The position numbers and the translations under genes were made by a program. DNA of 64,000 nucleotides from Paenibacillus thiaminolyticus. Lineage in GTDB: Bacteria > Bacillota > Bacilli > Paenibacillales > Paenibacillaceae. Location: the NCBI RefSeq assembly GCF_007066085.1, contig NZ_CP041405.1, forward strand, positions 5,039,001 to 5,103,000, in the 5' to 3' direction. The notes under the pieces are model-generated. The model was not told where the DNA came from. It did not search any database and saw nothing but the letters and a program-made list of their open reading frames with translations. Position 1 is the first letter of the stretch; every line of letters begins with the position of its first letter. Shown one piece after another: positions 25,158 to 34,600 of the stretch.

Positions 25158-26192
25158 ATGGATAGATTCGCTAAGCCCCCGTCGGCGGGAGGAGCGCCCA
25201 GCACCACGCCTCCGTTGATCAGCGGTGCCGCCAACATGCATCCGGAAGCGCCAGGCAACGTACGCAGAGCAGGGGGAGAATATCAGGAACAACCGACCGG
25301 GGACGCCCGGAAGCACTCCCCCCGGAACTCAGGTACCATCGGGCTGTTCATTGTCCAGGACCATAACAGGATCTATGAGGATGACTTGTTCTATGGCGCG
25401 ATCGTGGGCGCCATTATCAGCCAGTGCGGGGAACGGGGCTACCGGACGCTGGTCACCATACTGGACGTGTCAGATGCAACCCCGCTGCTTCGCTTATATG
25501 AACAGAAGAGCATCGACGCGGGACTTCTTATTAGCTGGTCTGATGTGCAGGGCATCGTCGATCAAGTCAGCCGGGCCGGGTTCGTGATCGGGGTTCTCAA
25601 TCAGAACAACGTCTCCCAGTCCGCTACCGTGCTGCCGGCTCCTTATTTGGATAACCGGAAGAGCGCTTATGAGGCGACCCGCTATTTGCTTGAGCTGGGC
25701 CATCGCGACGTGGCCATCATTACAGGTCCTACGGGGCAGCCCTGCTCTTCCGAACGCCTGGCCGGATTTCTCGATGCGGCGCTCGGCCAAGGTGTGGAGG
25801 TGCCGGATTCACGCATATGGTGCGGGGATTTCACCGAACAGGCCGGGGCGGCCGCCGCTATGCAATGGCTGGAGGCAGACGATCTCCCCGCTGCGGTGTT
25901 CTGCTCCAATGATCTGATGGCGTACGGGCTGCTGAAGGTGCTGCGTCGGCAACAGGTAGCGGTCCCTGAACGTCTGTCCGTCGTTGGCTTCGACGATCTG
26001 ATTATCTCGCGGTATACTTGTCCGCCGTTGACAACGATGTCCATCCCGCGGACAGAGATGGCCGCGTATGTGACGAACCGGCTCATTCATCAGTTGGAAA
26101 ACCCGGAAGAAGCATATCCGCTGCCGGTCTTCCGCGCGAAGCTCATGGTGCGGGAGTCGTGCCGGGCCGTCCGCGTTCCGGATTTCGTGTAG
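25158..26192 (+). CDS. LacI/PurR-type sensor domain protein lacking the HTH
   Basis: 344 residues. From about residue 57 it is a type-1 periplasmic-binding-like regulator domain: SGTIGLFIVQDHNRIYEDDLFYGAIVGAI, RYLLELGHRDVAIITGP, AVFCSNDLMAYGLLKVL, LSVVGFDDLIISRYTCPPLTTM. The expected N-terminal LacI helix-turn-helix is missing and is replaced by a Pro/Gly-rich, poorly conserved-looking stretch. No HTH was seen in other frames just upstream. The ribosome site at the ATG is weak, so a later start (Met27) is possible. It could be an HTH-less sugar sensor or a decayed repressor. Confidence 0.7.
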   Translation: MDRFAKPPSAGGAPSTTPPLISGAANMHPEAPGNVRRAGGEYQEQPTGDARKHSPRNSGTIGLFIVQDHNRIYEDDLFYGAIVGAIISQCGERGYRTLVTILDVSDATPLLRLYEQKSIDAGLLISWSDVQGIVDQVSRAGFVIGVLNQNNVSQSATVLPAPYLDNRKSAYEATRYLLELGHRDVAIITGPTGQPCSSERLAGFLDAALGQGVEVPDSRIWCGDFTEQAGAAAAMQWLEADDLPAAVFCSNDLMAYGLLKVLRRQQVAVPERLSVVGFDDLIISRYTCPPLTTMSIPRTEMAAYVTNRLIHQLENPEEAYPLPVFRAKLMVRESCRAVRVPDFV

Positions 26193-26212
26193 CCGTGCCC
26201 CTTCCAATTGAA

Positions 26213-26240
26213 CAGGCTGCTCCGTTCCCGGAGCGGCCTG
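26213..26240. terminator. GC-rich hairpin after the LacI-like gene
   Basis: CAGGC-TG-CTCCG pairs with CGGAG-CG-GCCTG. It lacks a T run, so termination is uncertain. Confidence 0.35.
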
Positions 26241-26390
26241 CTTGCGATCAGGGGGAACTGAGGAGGAGAACTCTGCACAAAGTTTTTTGTTATTATGTAC
26301 ACATTCCGTGTTTTTTTAGTTTATTTTCAGGTTAATGAGATACAATGGGGGTTCACATCACCTTGTTGACGGAGGGGAGAGGAACTGGCC

Positions 26391-27605
26391 ATGGCAATTG
26401 ATCGTTCTCACGCCGCACCGAGGAAGGAACGAATTGACGAAATCACCATCTTACGCGCGTTCGCGTTCTTCGCCATTGTGCTCCAGCACAGTATCGGAGA
26501 GTATATTTACCGGCCGGACATTCCGCCGGAACAAGCGATTTTTCTCGGGATGATCTATCATTTTACCCGGTATGGGACGTTGACGTTTGTTTTCTTGTCA
26601 GCGGTTATTCTATTCTACAATTACGATTACACCGTACCTTACGGGAACTTTTTGAAACGCCGGGCGGCCGCCATATTGGCACCGTTCGCCATCTGGACCG
26701 TCATATACGGGATATATTCGCTGCGAGGGCAACTGCTGGCGCCGGAAGGATGGTGGCTGCTGGCGAGCCAATTCATTACCCCGACCTACGGCTATCAGCT
26801 CTGGTTCGTGCTGATGATCTTCCAGTTATATCTTATCTTCCCATGGCTCGATCGCGGGGCCCGAGCTATCGGACGGCGGATTCGGTCCCGTGCCGCCGTG
26901 CAGGGGCAGATCGAACGGCGCGTTGTCCTGCTGTTGGCAGCATTGGCCGCAGCCTATGCGGGCCTGATGTACTGGTCCTACAGCATGGCTCCAGCCTGGG
27001 ATGCGCCAGCCTGGCTGCGTCCGCTGCTCGGGCACCGGACGATGCTGCTGCCGTTCTATTTCTTCTATATCGCGCTAGGCATTGTCTGCGCATGGCATGT
27101 GCAGCGCTGGCGCGATCTGATGCGCCGAAGCGTGCCCTGGAGCCTGCTGCTGTTCATTATCTTCTACACCTATGCAGGCTATCGGCTGCTAGAGGCCGGT
27201 GTAGCGCCCATTAATTTGAATATTTCCACCTATCTCAAGCCGTCGGTGTTCCTGCTTATTCTCGCCCAACTGCCGCTGATGTATGCTCTTGCGCTCTATG
27301 TCTGCCGGCGGAAGGGAAGAGTTTACCGCATTTTGCACAAGATAGGCACCTATTCCTTCGGCGGTTATCTGGTTCACGCACTTGTCCTGGGACAGATTGC
27401 CCGCTTTACCCGCGAGACCCCGCTTGCAGGCATGCATGCTGCATTGACGCTGATGACGTGGGCCGCCGTCGCCGCCTTGTCGATCGGGATTATGATGCTG
27501 CTGGATCGGTTGCCGTTCGGCGTCTGGCTGACAGGACCGATGGGCCGCCGTCAGGCAGCTTCAGCCAAGCAACTGGGCAGTCCGGCTGCGCTGCCCTATC
27601 GATAG
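26391..27605 (+). CDS. Acyltransferase 3 family membrane protein
   Basis: A 404-residue polytopic membrane protein with about ten segments. It has the Acyltransferase_3/OafA-like N-terminus ERIDEITILRAFAFFAIVLQHSIGEY, with the family His in the first helix region, and later FSFGGYLVHALVLGQ. These enzymes O-acylate surface polysaccharides or lipids using cytosolic acyl-CoA. GGAGGGGAGAGG precedes the ATG. It stands alone, so the acceptor is unknown. Confidence 0.82.
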   Translation: MAIDRSHAAPRKERIDEITILRAFAFFAIVLQHSIGEYIYRPDIPPEQAIFLGMIYHFTRYGTLTFVFLSAVILFYNYDYTVPYGNFLKRRAAAILAPFAIWTVIYGIYSLRGQLLAPEGWWLLASQFITPTYGYQLWFVLMIFQLYLIFPWLDRGARAIGRRIRSRAAVQGQIERRVVLLLAALAAAYAGLMYWSYSMAPAWDAPAWLRPLLGHRTMLLPFYFFYIALGIVCAWHVQRWRDLMRRSVPWSLLLFIIFYTYAGYRLLEAGVAPINLNISTYLKPSVFLLILAQLPLMYALALYVCRRKGRVYRILHKIGTYSFGGYLVHALVLGQIARFTRETPLAGMHAALTLMTWAAVAALSIGIMMLLDRLPFGVWLTGPMGRRQAASAKQLGSPAALPYR

Positions 27606-27613
27606 CAGAAGCA

Positions 27614-27651
27614 GAGCAAGACCGCATTTACGAATCGCGGTCTTGTTGCTC
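27614..27651. terminator. Shared hairpin between convergent genes
   Basis: GAGCAAGACCGC pairs with GCGGTCTTGTTGCTC. The stop codon of the leftward gene at 27628 lies inside the loop. The T run is poor. Confidence 0.45.
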
Positions 27652-28068
27652 TGTCAGGAAATGCACATAATCCGCACCTGTCTGCAGGAAGAAGGCATAT
27701 GCGTCCAGCGGATGATCGTCGGAAGCGAAAGAGATACAGATGCTGTAGTTGCATTTGGACTTGACTTCATTATACGTGAAGGCGATCAGGCGAAGCAGTA
27801 CGGTTGGATTCATCACGGATGGCTGGAGGGCGGCAAAGACGGCGGGGTATTCATGTTGTAGCATCCGTGAACGTTCGTAGCTCAGCGGCTGCAGATAACT
27901 GTAAGGGGCGCTGTCCACAATGACGAATCCGTACAGACTCTCTTCGCGCTGCAGCATGACGATATGTTCCTTGTTGAGCATGTACAGCCCTTTGAATTGG
28001 TACCAGAGATGCTCGTTCCGTTCGTTGCATAGTACGACGTCTTGAACGTTGTGGATTTTGACATTCAC
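27628..28068 (-). CDS. Hypothetical protein
   Basis: 146 residues with no recognised domain: MNVKIHNVQDVVLCNERNEHLWYQFKGLYMLN at the start and a mixed alpha/beta pattern, no membrane segments. GAGGTGAT lies 7 nt upstream of the ATG, which supports real translation. Neighbours give no hint of function. Confidence 0.55.
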   Translation of the reverse strand: MNVKIHNVQDVVLCNERNEHLWYQFKGLYMLNKEHIVMLQREESLYGFVIVDSAPYSYLQPLSYERSRMLQHEYPAVFAALQPSVMNPTVLLRLIAFTYNEVKSKCNYSICISFASDDHPLDAYAFFLQTGADYVHFLTEQQDRDS

Positions 28069-28206
28069 GTCATCACCTCGCAGGAAACATAAATAACTTC
28101 ATATAGAACATAATAACATTTATAAGTTTTAAAAACAATAAAAGCATGAATATGGGTATTTTGCTTCCCTGAAGTTTTTTATAAGCTTAACTGTGAGGTG
28201 ACGGGC

Positions 28207-28572
28207 ATGTCGGACTTGAAAATATTTTTGGGTGCGCGGATTCGCGAACTTCGGAAGCAGAGAGGCTATACGTAGGCAGAGCTGGGAGAACAGTGCGGAA
28301 TGAAGGCTTCGTATATCGGCGGCGCTGAACGCGGCAGCTTGAATATTTCGCTTGATTCGCTGGAACGGATTATTCGTGCGCTGGATGTCAGCATTGAACA
28401 GTTTTTCTCGTTTGACACGGCAAGCGTAGATGCGGAACGTCTGGGCATCGCCGGCACCCTTGAACTGCACGTGAAGCTGTTGAAGGGGCGGGAGACAGAG
28501 GATGTGAAGCTGGTCCACCGGATTGCGAAGGACATGCTGGAGACGTTCGATCGGAGAATGAACAATAACTAG
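28207..28572 (+). pseudogene. XRE-family regulator interrupted by an in-frame TAG
   Basis: Translation from ATG 28207 gives MSDLKIFLGARIRELRKQRGYT, then TAG at 28273-28275 (codon 23), then AELGEQCGMKASYIGGAERGSLNISLDSLERIIRALDVSIEQFF and a helical tail, 121 codons in all. The stop replaces the residue between Thr and Ala in the first HTH helix, where the family usually has Gln (CAG to TAG, one base). GTGAGGTGA lies upstream. A downstream restart at 28300 would lack half of the DNA-binding helix pair. It is a recent point-mutation pseudogene or a sequencing error. Confidence 0.75.
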
Positions 28573-29019
28573 AGCAGTGATGAGTATTGAGAGCGGGGAA
28601 GCGCGCCATTGGCGAAGCTTTCCTTTTTTCTGTGAAAATAAATACGCACGCTTGATCGAATCTCGTCTTTGAAAAGTTGCAGATTTTACGAAAAATGATA
28701 ATAGGATGCCCGGCCCGCTTAGTTAAAAGGGGATATATTTATAAGCTTATTGAACCGTCTATACTGTTAAGTCAGCCTGTTTGTATAACTGTATGCGGAC
28801 CGCCCCTCGTCCCGAAGTAATTTTCCAAACGTTGCCAGCGCAGTAGTTCGTGAACGAGCGATTGCCCTAGCCGCTTCACATAATGCGACTTTGACGTGCG
28901 GGTTGCCTTTTACGCTTTTTTTGTTTTTTTGCGTGCACTTTCTTGGTTGCCGGGAGCTGCGCCTGCCCACGAAGCATCTACTGAGAGACGAGCTCTACTT
29001 TATAAAAAATGAACGTGTG
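28573..29019. other. Gene-poor region, no gene seen
   Basis: AT-rich and low-complexity sequence after the XRE pseudogene. Open frames here lack ribosome sites and coding character. Confidence 0.4.
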
Positions 29020-29345
29020 GAGGGAATTGCTGCTATTTTACAGGAATTTCGGCTCAATGAGTCCACATCCCGAGGAATTGCTGCAAATCTACATCATTTT
29101 AGGCCCTTTTGCTTCAAGTCGAAGCGAAACGGGTGAAATTCCTGCAGTTTTGCAGGATTCCCTTTCTGGGAAAGTCGTCCATATCGAATTGCTGTATTTG
29201 CACAGGATTTCGCTTACCGAATAGGTGTTGAAATCATGCAGTTTTGCAGATTTTGCTTAGCGAATAGGCGTGTCTGGAGAAATCATGCAGTTTTGCGGAT
29301 TTCGCCTCATGGACAGACGTGTCTAGGGAATTGGTGCAGTGTTCA
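29020..29345. repeat. Degenerate tandem array of about 50-60-nt hairpin repeats
   Basis: About six imperfect units, each with a core like GAAATTCCTGCAG-TTTTGCAGGATTTC (best copy at about 29139-29165, where CCTGCA and TGCAGG form a hairpin). Other copies begin near 29024, 29073, 29189, 29231 and 29279. The same family recurs at 45143-45345. Confidence 0.6.
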
Positions 29346-29623
29346 GGCCGTTGGAAAACCCCTGTTTTTTACGAAGGGGTGGAGATTGTCCATTTTCCTA
29401 CTCAAAACTTGGCACCCATAACGTTTTAAATCGATTTTTTCTACGGAGAGACGAGAGCCACCACACAAAAAATGAAGTGCCACAAAATCCCTCGGACTTT
29501 CTCAATAGCCTGAAATCTATGCAGCTTTATTAATAACTTGCAGCCAGTAGAGTTGATGTGTAAAATATATCCAGATATATATTTCTATTTATGGAACACC
29601 AATATTTGATAAGGAGGTAGAGT

Positions 29624-29881
29624 ATGATTGTCGAAGTACGCTTCGGACACGAGCGAACGCCCGGGACGCTGTATTTGGATTGCAGAGACGACGTTGCGCT
29701 TCACATCAAAAAATTGCAGACCGAGTTCGACAGATGGTGCATGCATTTGCATCGGATATGGAGAACAGGTAGTCAAGAGAACATAGCAGCCGGAAGAGGA
29801 TCCGACAATTATCCTAAATTTTTAAGTAAATGGAACGAGACTTATATTATTGCTGGAAAATCTCCATTGGCCGGGACATGA
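29624..29881 (+). CDS. Small hypothetical protein
   Basis: 85 residues behind a strong AAGGAGG site 6 nt upstream of ATG. The sequence (MIVEVRFGHERTPGTLYLDCRD, then HIKKLQTEFDRWCMHLHRIW) is not recognised. It may be a remnant in a repeat-rich, gene-poor stretch; the ribosome site is the main support. Confidence 0.35.
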   Translation: MIVEVRFGHERTPGTLYLDCRDDVALHIKKLQTEFDRWCMHLHRIWRTGSQENIAAGRGSDNYPKFLSKWNETYIIAGKSPLAGT

Positions 29882-30171
29882 CCAAGTGTTTTTCTCTCCT
29901 TTGCCCTCCCGCCCAAACATCCCGCAGCCCCGCGGCCTTCCAAGAATAAATTTCTCTCTCTTATGTATACTTATTTTTTTTGAGTGAGACTTATTTATCA
30001 TTACTGCTAACGGGTGTATAATTCTATTTACCTATTACGTTTTCTTCTCTTTTTCCTCAAAAAGTGACATATATTGAGTTGCAATGTCGAATTTTGCTCC
30101 GTATTATTAAGGGGTGGCGTTAATCAAACGACATATAATTGCCGATATTCTGAATAGAGCCAGAGGAGGAT

Positions 30172-30642
30172 CTATTCGGTACGATTGAGCACATAGCCGG
30201 ATGAGGTGTACTTAAGACCTAATCTGCGCAGCATATCCCGAACGCCCGTCCGTGTCATATGCACCTGGAACTGCTTTTCCAGCAGATCCTGGATGTCACG
30301 CATCAACCAGCCCGCAGATGACCCGGCAGAGGGTTTGCGGCTGCTGATGATGCCGATCAGTTCTTCTTCCTGCTCAGGGGTCAGTATTCTTGGCTTCCCG
30401 GGAGAAGCAACGTTGGTTAGCAATTGTTCGAGGCCGCCGTTGTTGAAGATTTTGACATAATTCGATACCGTCTGTCGGTGAATGCCCAGCTGCTGCGCGA
30501 CATCCTTAGCGGTATGTCCGGACATGACAAGACGGATGGCCTCCACCTTGATCCGCTGCTTCGGATCTTGGATGGTGGGCGCCAAACGGTTCAAGGAATA
30601 GATATTCCATCCATGACGGTTCGTAATCAACAGTTTTCGCAT
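30172..30642 (-). CDS. IS630-type N-terminal helix-turn-helix protein without the DDE domain
   Basis: 156 residues with two winged-helix/HTH modules as at the start of IS630-family transposases: AIRLVMSGHTAKDVAQQLGIHRQTVSNYVKIF, then WLMRDIQDLLEKQFQVHMTRTGVRDMLRRLGLKYTSSGY. The frame stops at NRTE, exactly where the DDE catalytic domain should begin, and no such domain follows on the same strand. It is a transposase remnant or a domesticated DNA-binding protein, divergent from the riboswitch-NRPS operon. Confidence 0.65.
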   Translation of the reverse strand: MRKLLITNRHGWNIYSLNRLAPTIQDPKQRIKVEAIRLVMSGHTAKDVAQQLGIHRQTVSNYVKIFNNGGLEQLLTNVASPGKPRILTPEQEEELIGIISSRKPSAGSSAGWLMRDIQDLLEKQFQVHMTRTGVRDMLRRLGLKYTSSGYVLNRTE

Positions 30643-30765
30643 TATCGGCTCACGCTCATATCTATACTTTTATTCGTAGTATGGGTATAGAAGCATGACG
30701 CTATACAGAGAGAGCCGCTGCCGCGGAGAGAGCAACCGTATTGGATTCATACAACAAAACTTGAA

Positions 30766-30846
30766 AAAGGCAAACTTGTCGAAAGGCAAGGACGCAAAGC
30801 CTCGGGCCTAACTCTCCTTCATGGAGCTATGGCGGCCGGGTTGCCA
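30766..30846 (+). promoter_or_regulatory. Cyclic di-GMP-I (GEMM-I) riboswitch aptamer
   Basis: All GEMM-I hallmarks are present in order: GGCAAAC; a P2 stem CTTGTC-GAAA-GGCAAG with the GAAA tetraloop; GACGCAAAGCCTC; GGCCTAA; a P3 hairpin (CTCC-TTCA-GGAG type); the tetraloop-receptor strand TATGG; and GGGTTGCC pairing back to the 5' GGCAA. It lies upstream of a terminator and the PPTase-NRPS genes. Confidence 0.92.
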
Positions 30847-30884
30847 TGTTGAATAGGGGACCATTCACGTTCTTTATGGTGATG

Positions 30885-30911
30885 AGGCTATTGCTGCATG
30901 TAGCCTTTTTT
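30885..30911 (+). terminator. Terminator between the c-di-GMP riboswitch and the PPTase gene
   Basis: AGGCTA (30885-30890) pairs with TAGCCT (30901-30906), followed by a run of T. It sits between the aptamer and the start at 30936 and is the likely expression platform. Whether c-di-GMP turns the operon on or off could not be decided by eye. Confidence 0.7.
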
Positions 30912-30935
30912 CTATGCATAGAGGATGCTGAGCCT

Positions 30936-31649
30936 ATGAAGATTGCTGCTCTCCGCTGGGACCGACACTCCGATGACCGCATCGTGCACCGTCTCGTTCC
31001 GTTCCTGTCTGCCGATCAGCAGGAGCGGTACGCGAGGCTGAGCCAGCGTGCGGACCGTCATCGCATGGTTATCGCCGAAGTTCTCGTCCGGTGCCAGATT
31101 TGCCGTCTGACCGGGAGGAGGAACGACGAGATCGCATTCATCCGGAACCGGTACGGCAAGCCGTATTTGGCCCCAGACAATTCAATATATTTCAATCTAG
31201 CGCATTCGGGTTCCTGGATCGTGACGGCGATCGATCGCTGCGATGTCGGCATTGATATCGAGCGGATCGGGCCTATGAATCCTGAGGCGGCCCGCACCCT
31301 GTGCACGCCTCGGGAATACCGGATCGCTATCGGTCTGGCGGCGGATGCGCGCGCCCGCTTTCTTCACTGGCTGTGGACGGCCAAGCAGAGCTATCTCAAA
31401 GCCCGTGGAACCGGACGATACGGTCCGCTGGATGAATTGGAGATACTGCCGGACGGGGTTTACCCTTGGCGGCTTCCGTCCGTATGGCATGCGCGGGGAT
31501 ATGTCTTTACCCGGATCGAGAGTCTGGATGCCGGGTATTGTGTGATGGCATGCGGTGTCGATTCCAAGATTGCGCCCATAGAGCATTGGACATTGGAACA
31601 ACTATTGGATCGGTTTCAACCCTATTGTTCGTCAATGATAAGGAGCTGA
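30936..31649 (+). CDS. Sfp-type 4'-phosphopantetheinyl transferase, Glu151 replaced by Gln
   Basis: Should load the phosphopantetheine arm onto the carrier domains of the NRPS that follows. 237 residues, with YGKPYLAP, FNLAHSGSWIVTAI, VGIDIER (Asp107 and Glu109, the same numbers as the Mg2+ ligands of Sfp) and LWTAKQSYLKARGTG. In Sfp-type enzymes the last motif is W(S/T)xKE; here codon 151 is CAG, so Gln replaces the third metal ligand. Activity may be reduced, or the site may tolerate Gln. The start at MKIAALRWD was chosen because the longer open frame from 30846 would run through the riboswitch terminator; GAGG lies upstream. The stop is 6 nt before the NRPS start. Confidence 0.85.
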   Translation: MKIAALRWDRHSDDRIVHRLVPFLSADQQERYARLSQRADRHRMVIAEVLVRCQICRLTGRRNDEIAFIRNRYGKPYLAPDNSIYFNLAHSGSWIVTAIDRCDVGIDIERIGPMNPEAARTLCTPREYRIAIGLAADARARFLHWLWTAKQSYLKARGTGRYGPLDELEILPDGVYPWRLPSVWHARGYVFTRIESLDAGYCVMACGVDSKIAPIEHWTLEQLLDRFQPYCSSMIRS

Positions 31650-31655
31650 ATCATT

Positions 31656-34600
31656 TTGTCTGCCATTCCATTTACAACCGAACAGCTTACGGGCTATGAC
31701 GCCCATACCTTCGAGATTCCTTCTGCCATCGTGGATAGACTGGAACTGCTCACACGCACCCGTTCGGTCACATTGGAGGCTGCAGTGGGCGTAGCATGGA
31801 GCGGTCTGGTCGCACGGTACCATAACGCAGAGGAAGTGATTCTTCATGTGATGGCCAGCCAGAGCCGGGACGGAGTGCAAGTGCCGGTTCGCCCGGAGGG
31901 GACGCTGTGGAGCGCGGCCCAGGTGCTGTGCGGCCAGTTGAAGACCGGCGGGCAGGAACTGGGCGCCGGCGGCGGCATCACGACTTGCTGCTGGTGCCAG
32001 GATGCCGAGGTGCCTGGCAAGACGAGAGCCGATATTTCAGCCGGAGACCTGCATGGCCGGATCTTGGGTAGGGAAGAGGCTTTCCTTGCCCCTTATTTAT
32101 TTACGATTTATTATCGGCCGGAGCGCTTCAGCCTGGATGGCGCCAAGCAGATGGGTCAGCAGTTCAACCAGATGCTGGGCGAAGCGGTGCAAGCTCCGGA
32201 CAAGCCGATCGGAGAGTGGGATCTCCTGACGAAGGAGGAGATTCAGCGCTTCATCGAGCGGCACAACCGGACGCAGTATCCTTATCCGAAGCACCGGACT
32301 GTGCCGTCCTTGTTCGAGGAGCAGGCGGAACGCATACCTGACGAACCGGCCATCATTGAAGAGGGCCGTCAATTTACATATAAGGAATTGAACCTTGCCG
32401 CGAACCGGCTTGCCCATTATTTACGCAAGCATGGGGTGCAACGCGAGCAAGCGGTAGGGATACTCGCCGAGCGGACGGCAGAGATGGTCATCGGTATTCT
32501 CGCCATCATCAAGGCCGGCGGCGCGTACGTCCCAATCGATCCGGATCATCCGCAGGATCGGATTCAATATTTGCTGGAAGACAGCGGAGCGCGGTTGGTG
32601 CTGACGAGCGCCGAGCTGTCCGGGCGTTTGCCGGCGGATGCGGAGCAGGTGCCGTTGGAAGGGACGGCCTGGGCCGAACAGCCGGATCATAATCCGGAAC
32701 CGGTCGGCGGCGCGAAGGATTTAATTTATATTATCTACACCTCGGGATCGACAGGCAGACCGAAGGGCGTCATGGTGACCCATCGCAACGTGGTCCGTCT
32801 TGTCAAAAATACGAATTTCGTTGATTTTCAGGCGGGAGATCGCATCCTGCAGACCGGATCGCTCGTGTTCGATGCGTCCACCTTTGAAATCTGGGGCTCG
32901 CTCCTGAATGGAGTTGGCCTCGTGCTGGTCGACAAGACGACAATATTGGATAGCCGCAAATTGGAGGAAGCGCTGCGCCGCTTTGGCATCACGACGATGT
33001 TCCTCACGACGGCACTGTTCCTGCAGCTCATTGACCGCAACCCGGCCATGTTCAAGCCGGTGCGCCAGTTGTTCGTCGGCGGCGAATTGATGTCCCCGAA
33101 GCATTTCTTCCGGGCGGCGCAGGAGTGCGCGCCGATTCGGCTGTCGAACATCTACGGCCCGACGGAGAATACGACCTTCTCGACCTGCTATGAGCTGAAG
33201 GAGGAGCGGGAGGGCCCGATTCCCATCGGCACGCCGCTCGGGAACTCGACGGTATATGTTGTCAATGCGCACGGTAAGCTGCAGCCGGCTGGAGCAATCG
33301 GGGAGTTGTGGGTCGGCGGAGACGGCGTCGCCCGCGGTTATTTGAACCGCGACGATCTGACGGAGAAAATGTTCATCGACAGCCCGTTCGTACCGGGGGA
33401 ACGAATCTACAAGACCGGGGATCTGGTCCGCTTATGCGAAGACGGACAGTTGGAGTTCGTCGGGCGCAAGGACCATCAGGTCAAAATTCGCGGCTACCGC
33501 ATGGAGCTGGGCGAGATTGAAGCCCGCATCCACAGTCATAGCCAGGTAAAAGAGACGCTTGTCACGGACTTCGAGGAAGCGCCGGGCCAGAAGGCGTTGT
33601 GCGCCTACGTCGTCGCGGAAGGCGGGCTGGATGCGGTGGGGCTGAGAGCCTATCTGGCGCAGCTGCTGCCGGAATATATGGTTCCCGGCTATTTCATGTT
33701 CCTGGAGCGGATGCCGCTGACGATCAACGGCAAAATTGACCGGGCCAAGCTGCCGCGTCCGGAGAAACAAGAGCGGGCGGCGGTCCATTACGCGGCCCCG
33801 ACGAACGAGACGGAGCGCAAGCTGGCGGCCATCTGGGAGGAGCTGCTTGGCATCGAGCCGATCGGCATCGACGATCATTTCTTCGATCTGGGCGGACACT
33901 CGCTCAAGGTCGCTCAATTGCAGGCGCGAATCTATGAGACGTTCCAGGTGACGCTCTCCTTCAAGCTGCTGTTCGAGATGCCGCATATCCGCTCGCTCGC
34001 CTCGCTGATCGCCCAGCTGGAGCAGGGCGGCTTCGAAGCGATCGAGCCTGCGCCGGACAAGCCGCATTATCGCCTCACCCCGGCCCAGCAGCGGATGTAC
34101 GCCTTGCAGCAGCGGACGGATATCGGCATGGCGTACCATGTGCCGCTTCTCTACCGCCTGCCGGGGGACTGGGATCCGGAGCGGCTGGAGCAGGCGCTGC
34201 GGAAGCTGGTGGAGCGCCATGAGGCGCTCCGTACGTCCTTCCATTGGGAGGAAGGCGAAGTCGTCCAGCGGGTCCATCCGGCAATCAGCTTCGCCATGGA
34301 GCGGCTGGAAGCCGATGGCCGTACGGCAGAGGAGGCGGCGGAATCGTTCCTGCGCCCGTTCCGCATGGAGGAGGCGCCGCTGCTGCGGGCGGCCTGGATC
34401 CGGCTCGCGGAAGGCGAAGCGGCGCTGCTGCTCGACGTTCATCATATCGTCTTCGACGGAACGTCGCTGAGCCTGCTGGCGCAGGAATTGGCCGCCTTGT
34501 ATGGGGGCCAGGCGCTTCCGGCGCAGACGCTGCATTACAAGGATTACGCCGAATGGCAGGCGGCTCGGGAGATCCGGGAGCAGGAAGCGGGAGAGGCGTA

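Noticed and set aside
28178..28749. Two copies of TTTATAAGCTTA flanking the XRE pseudogene, as if target duplications
   Set aside because: Too far apart and palindromic AT-rich sequence; no element ends or transposase between them.
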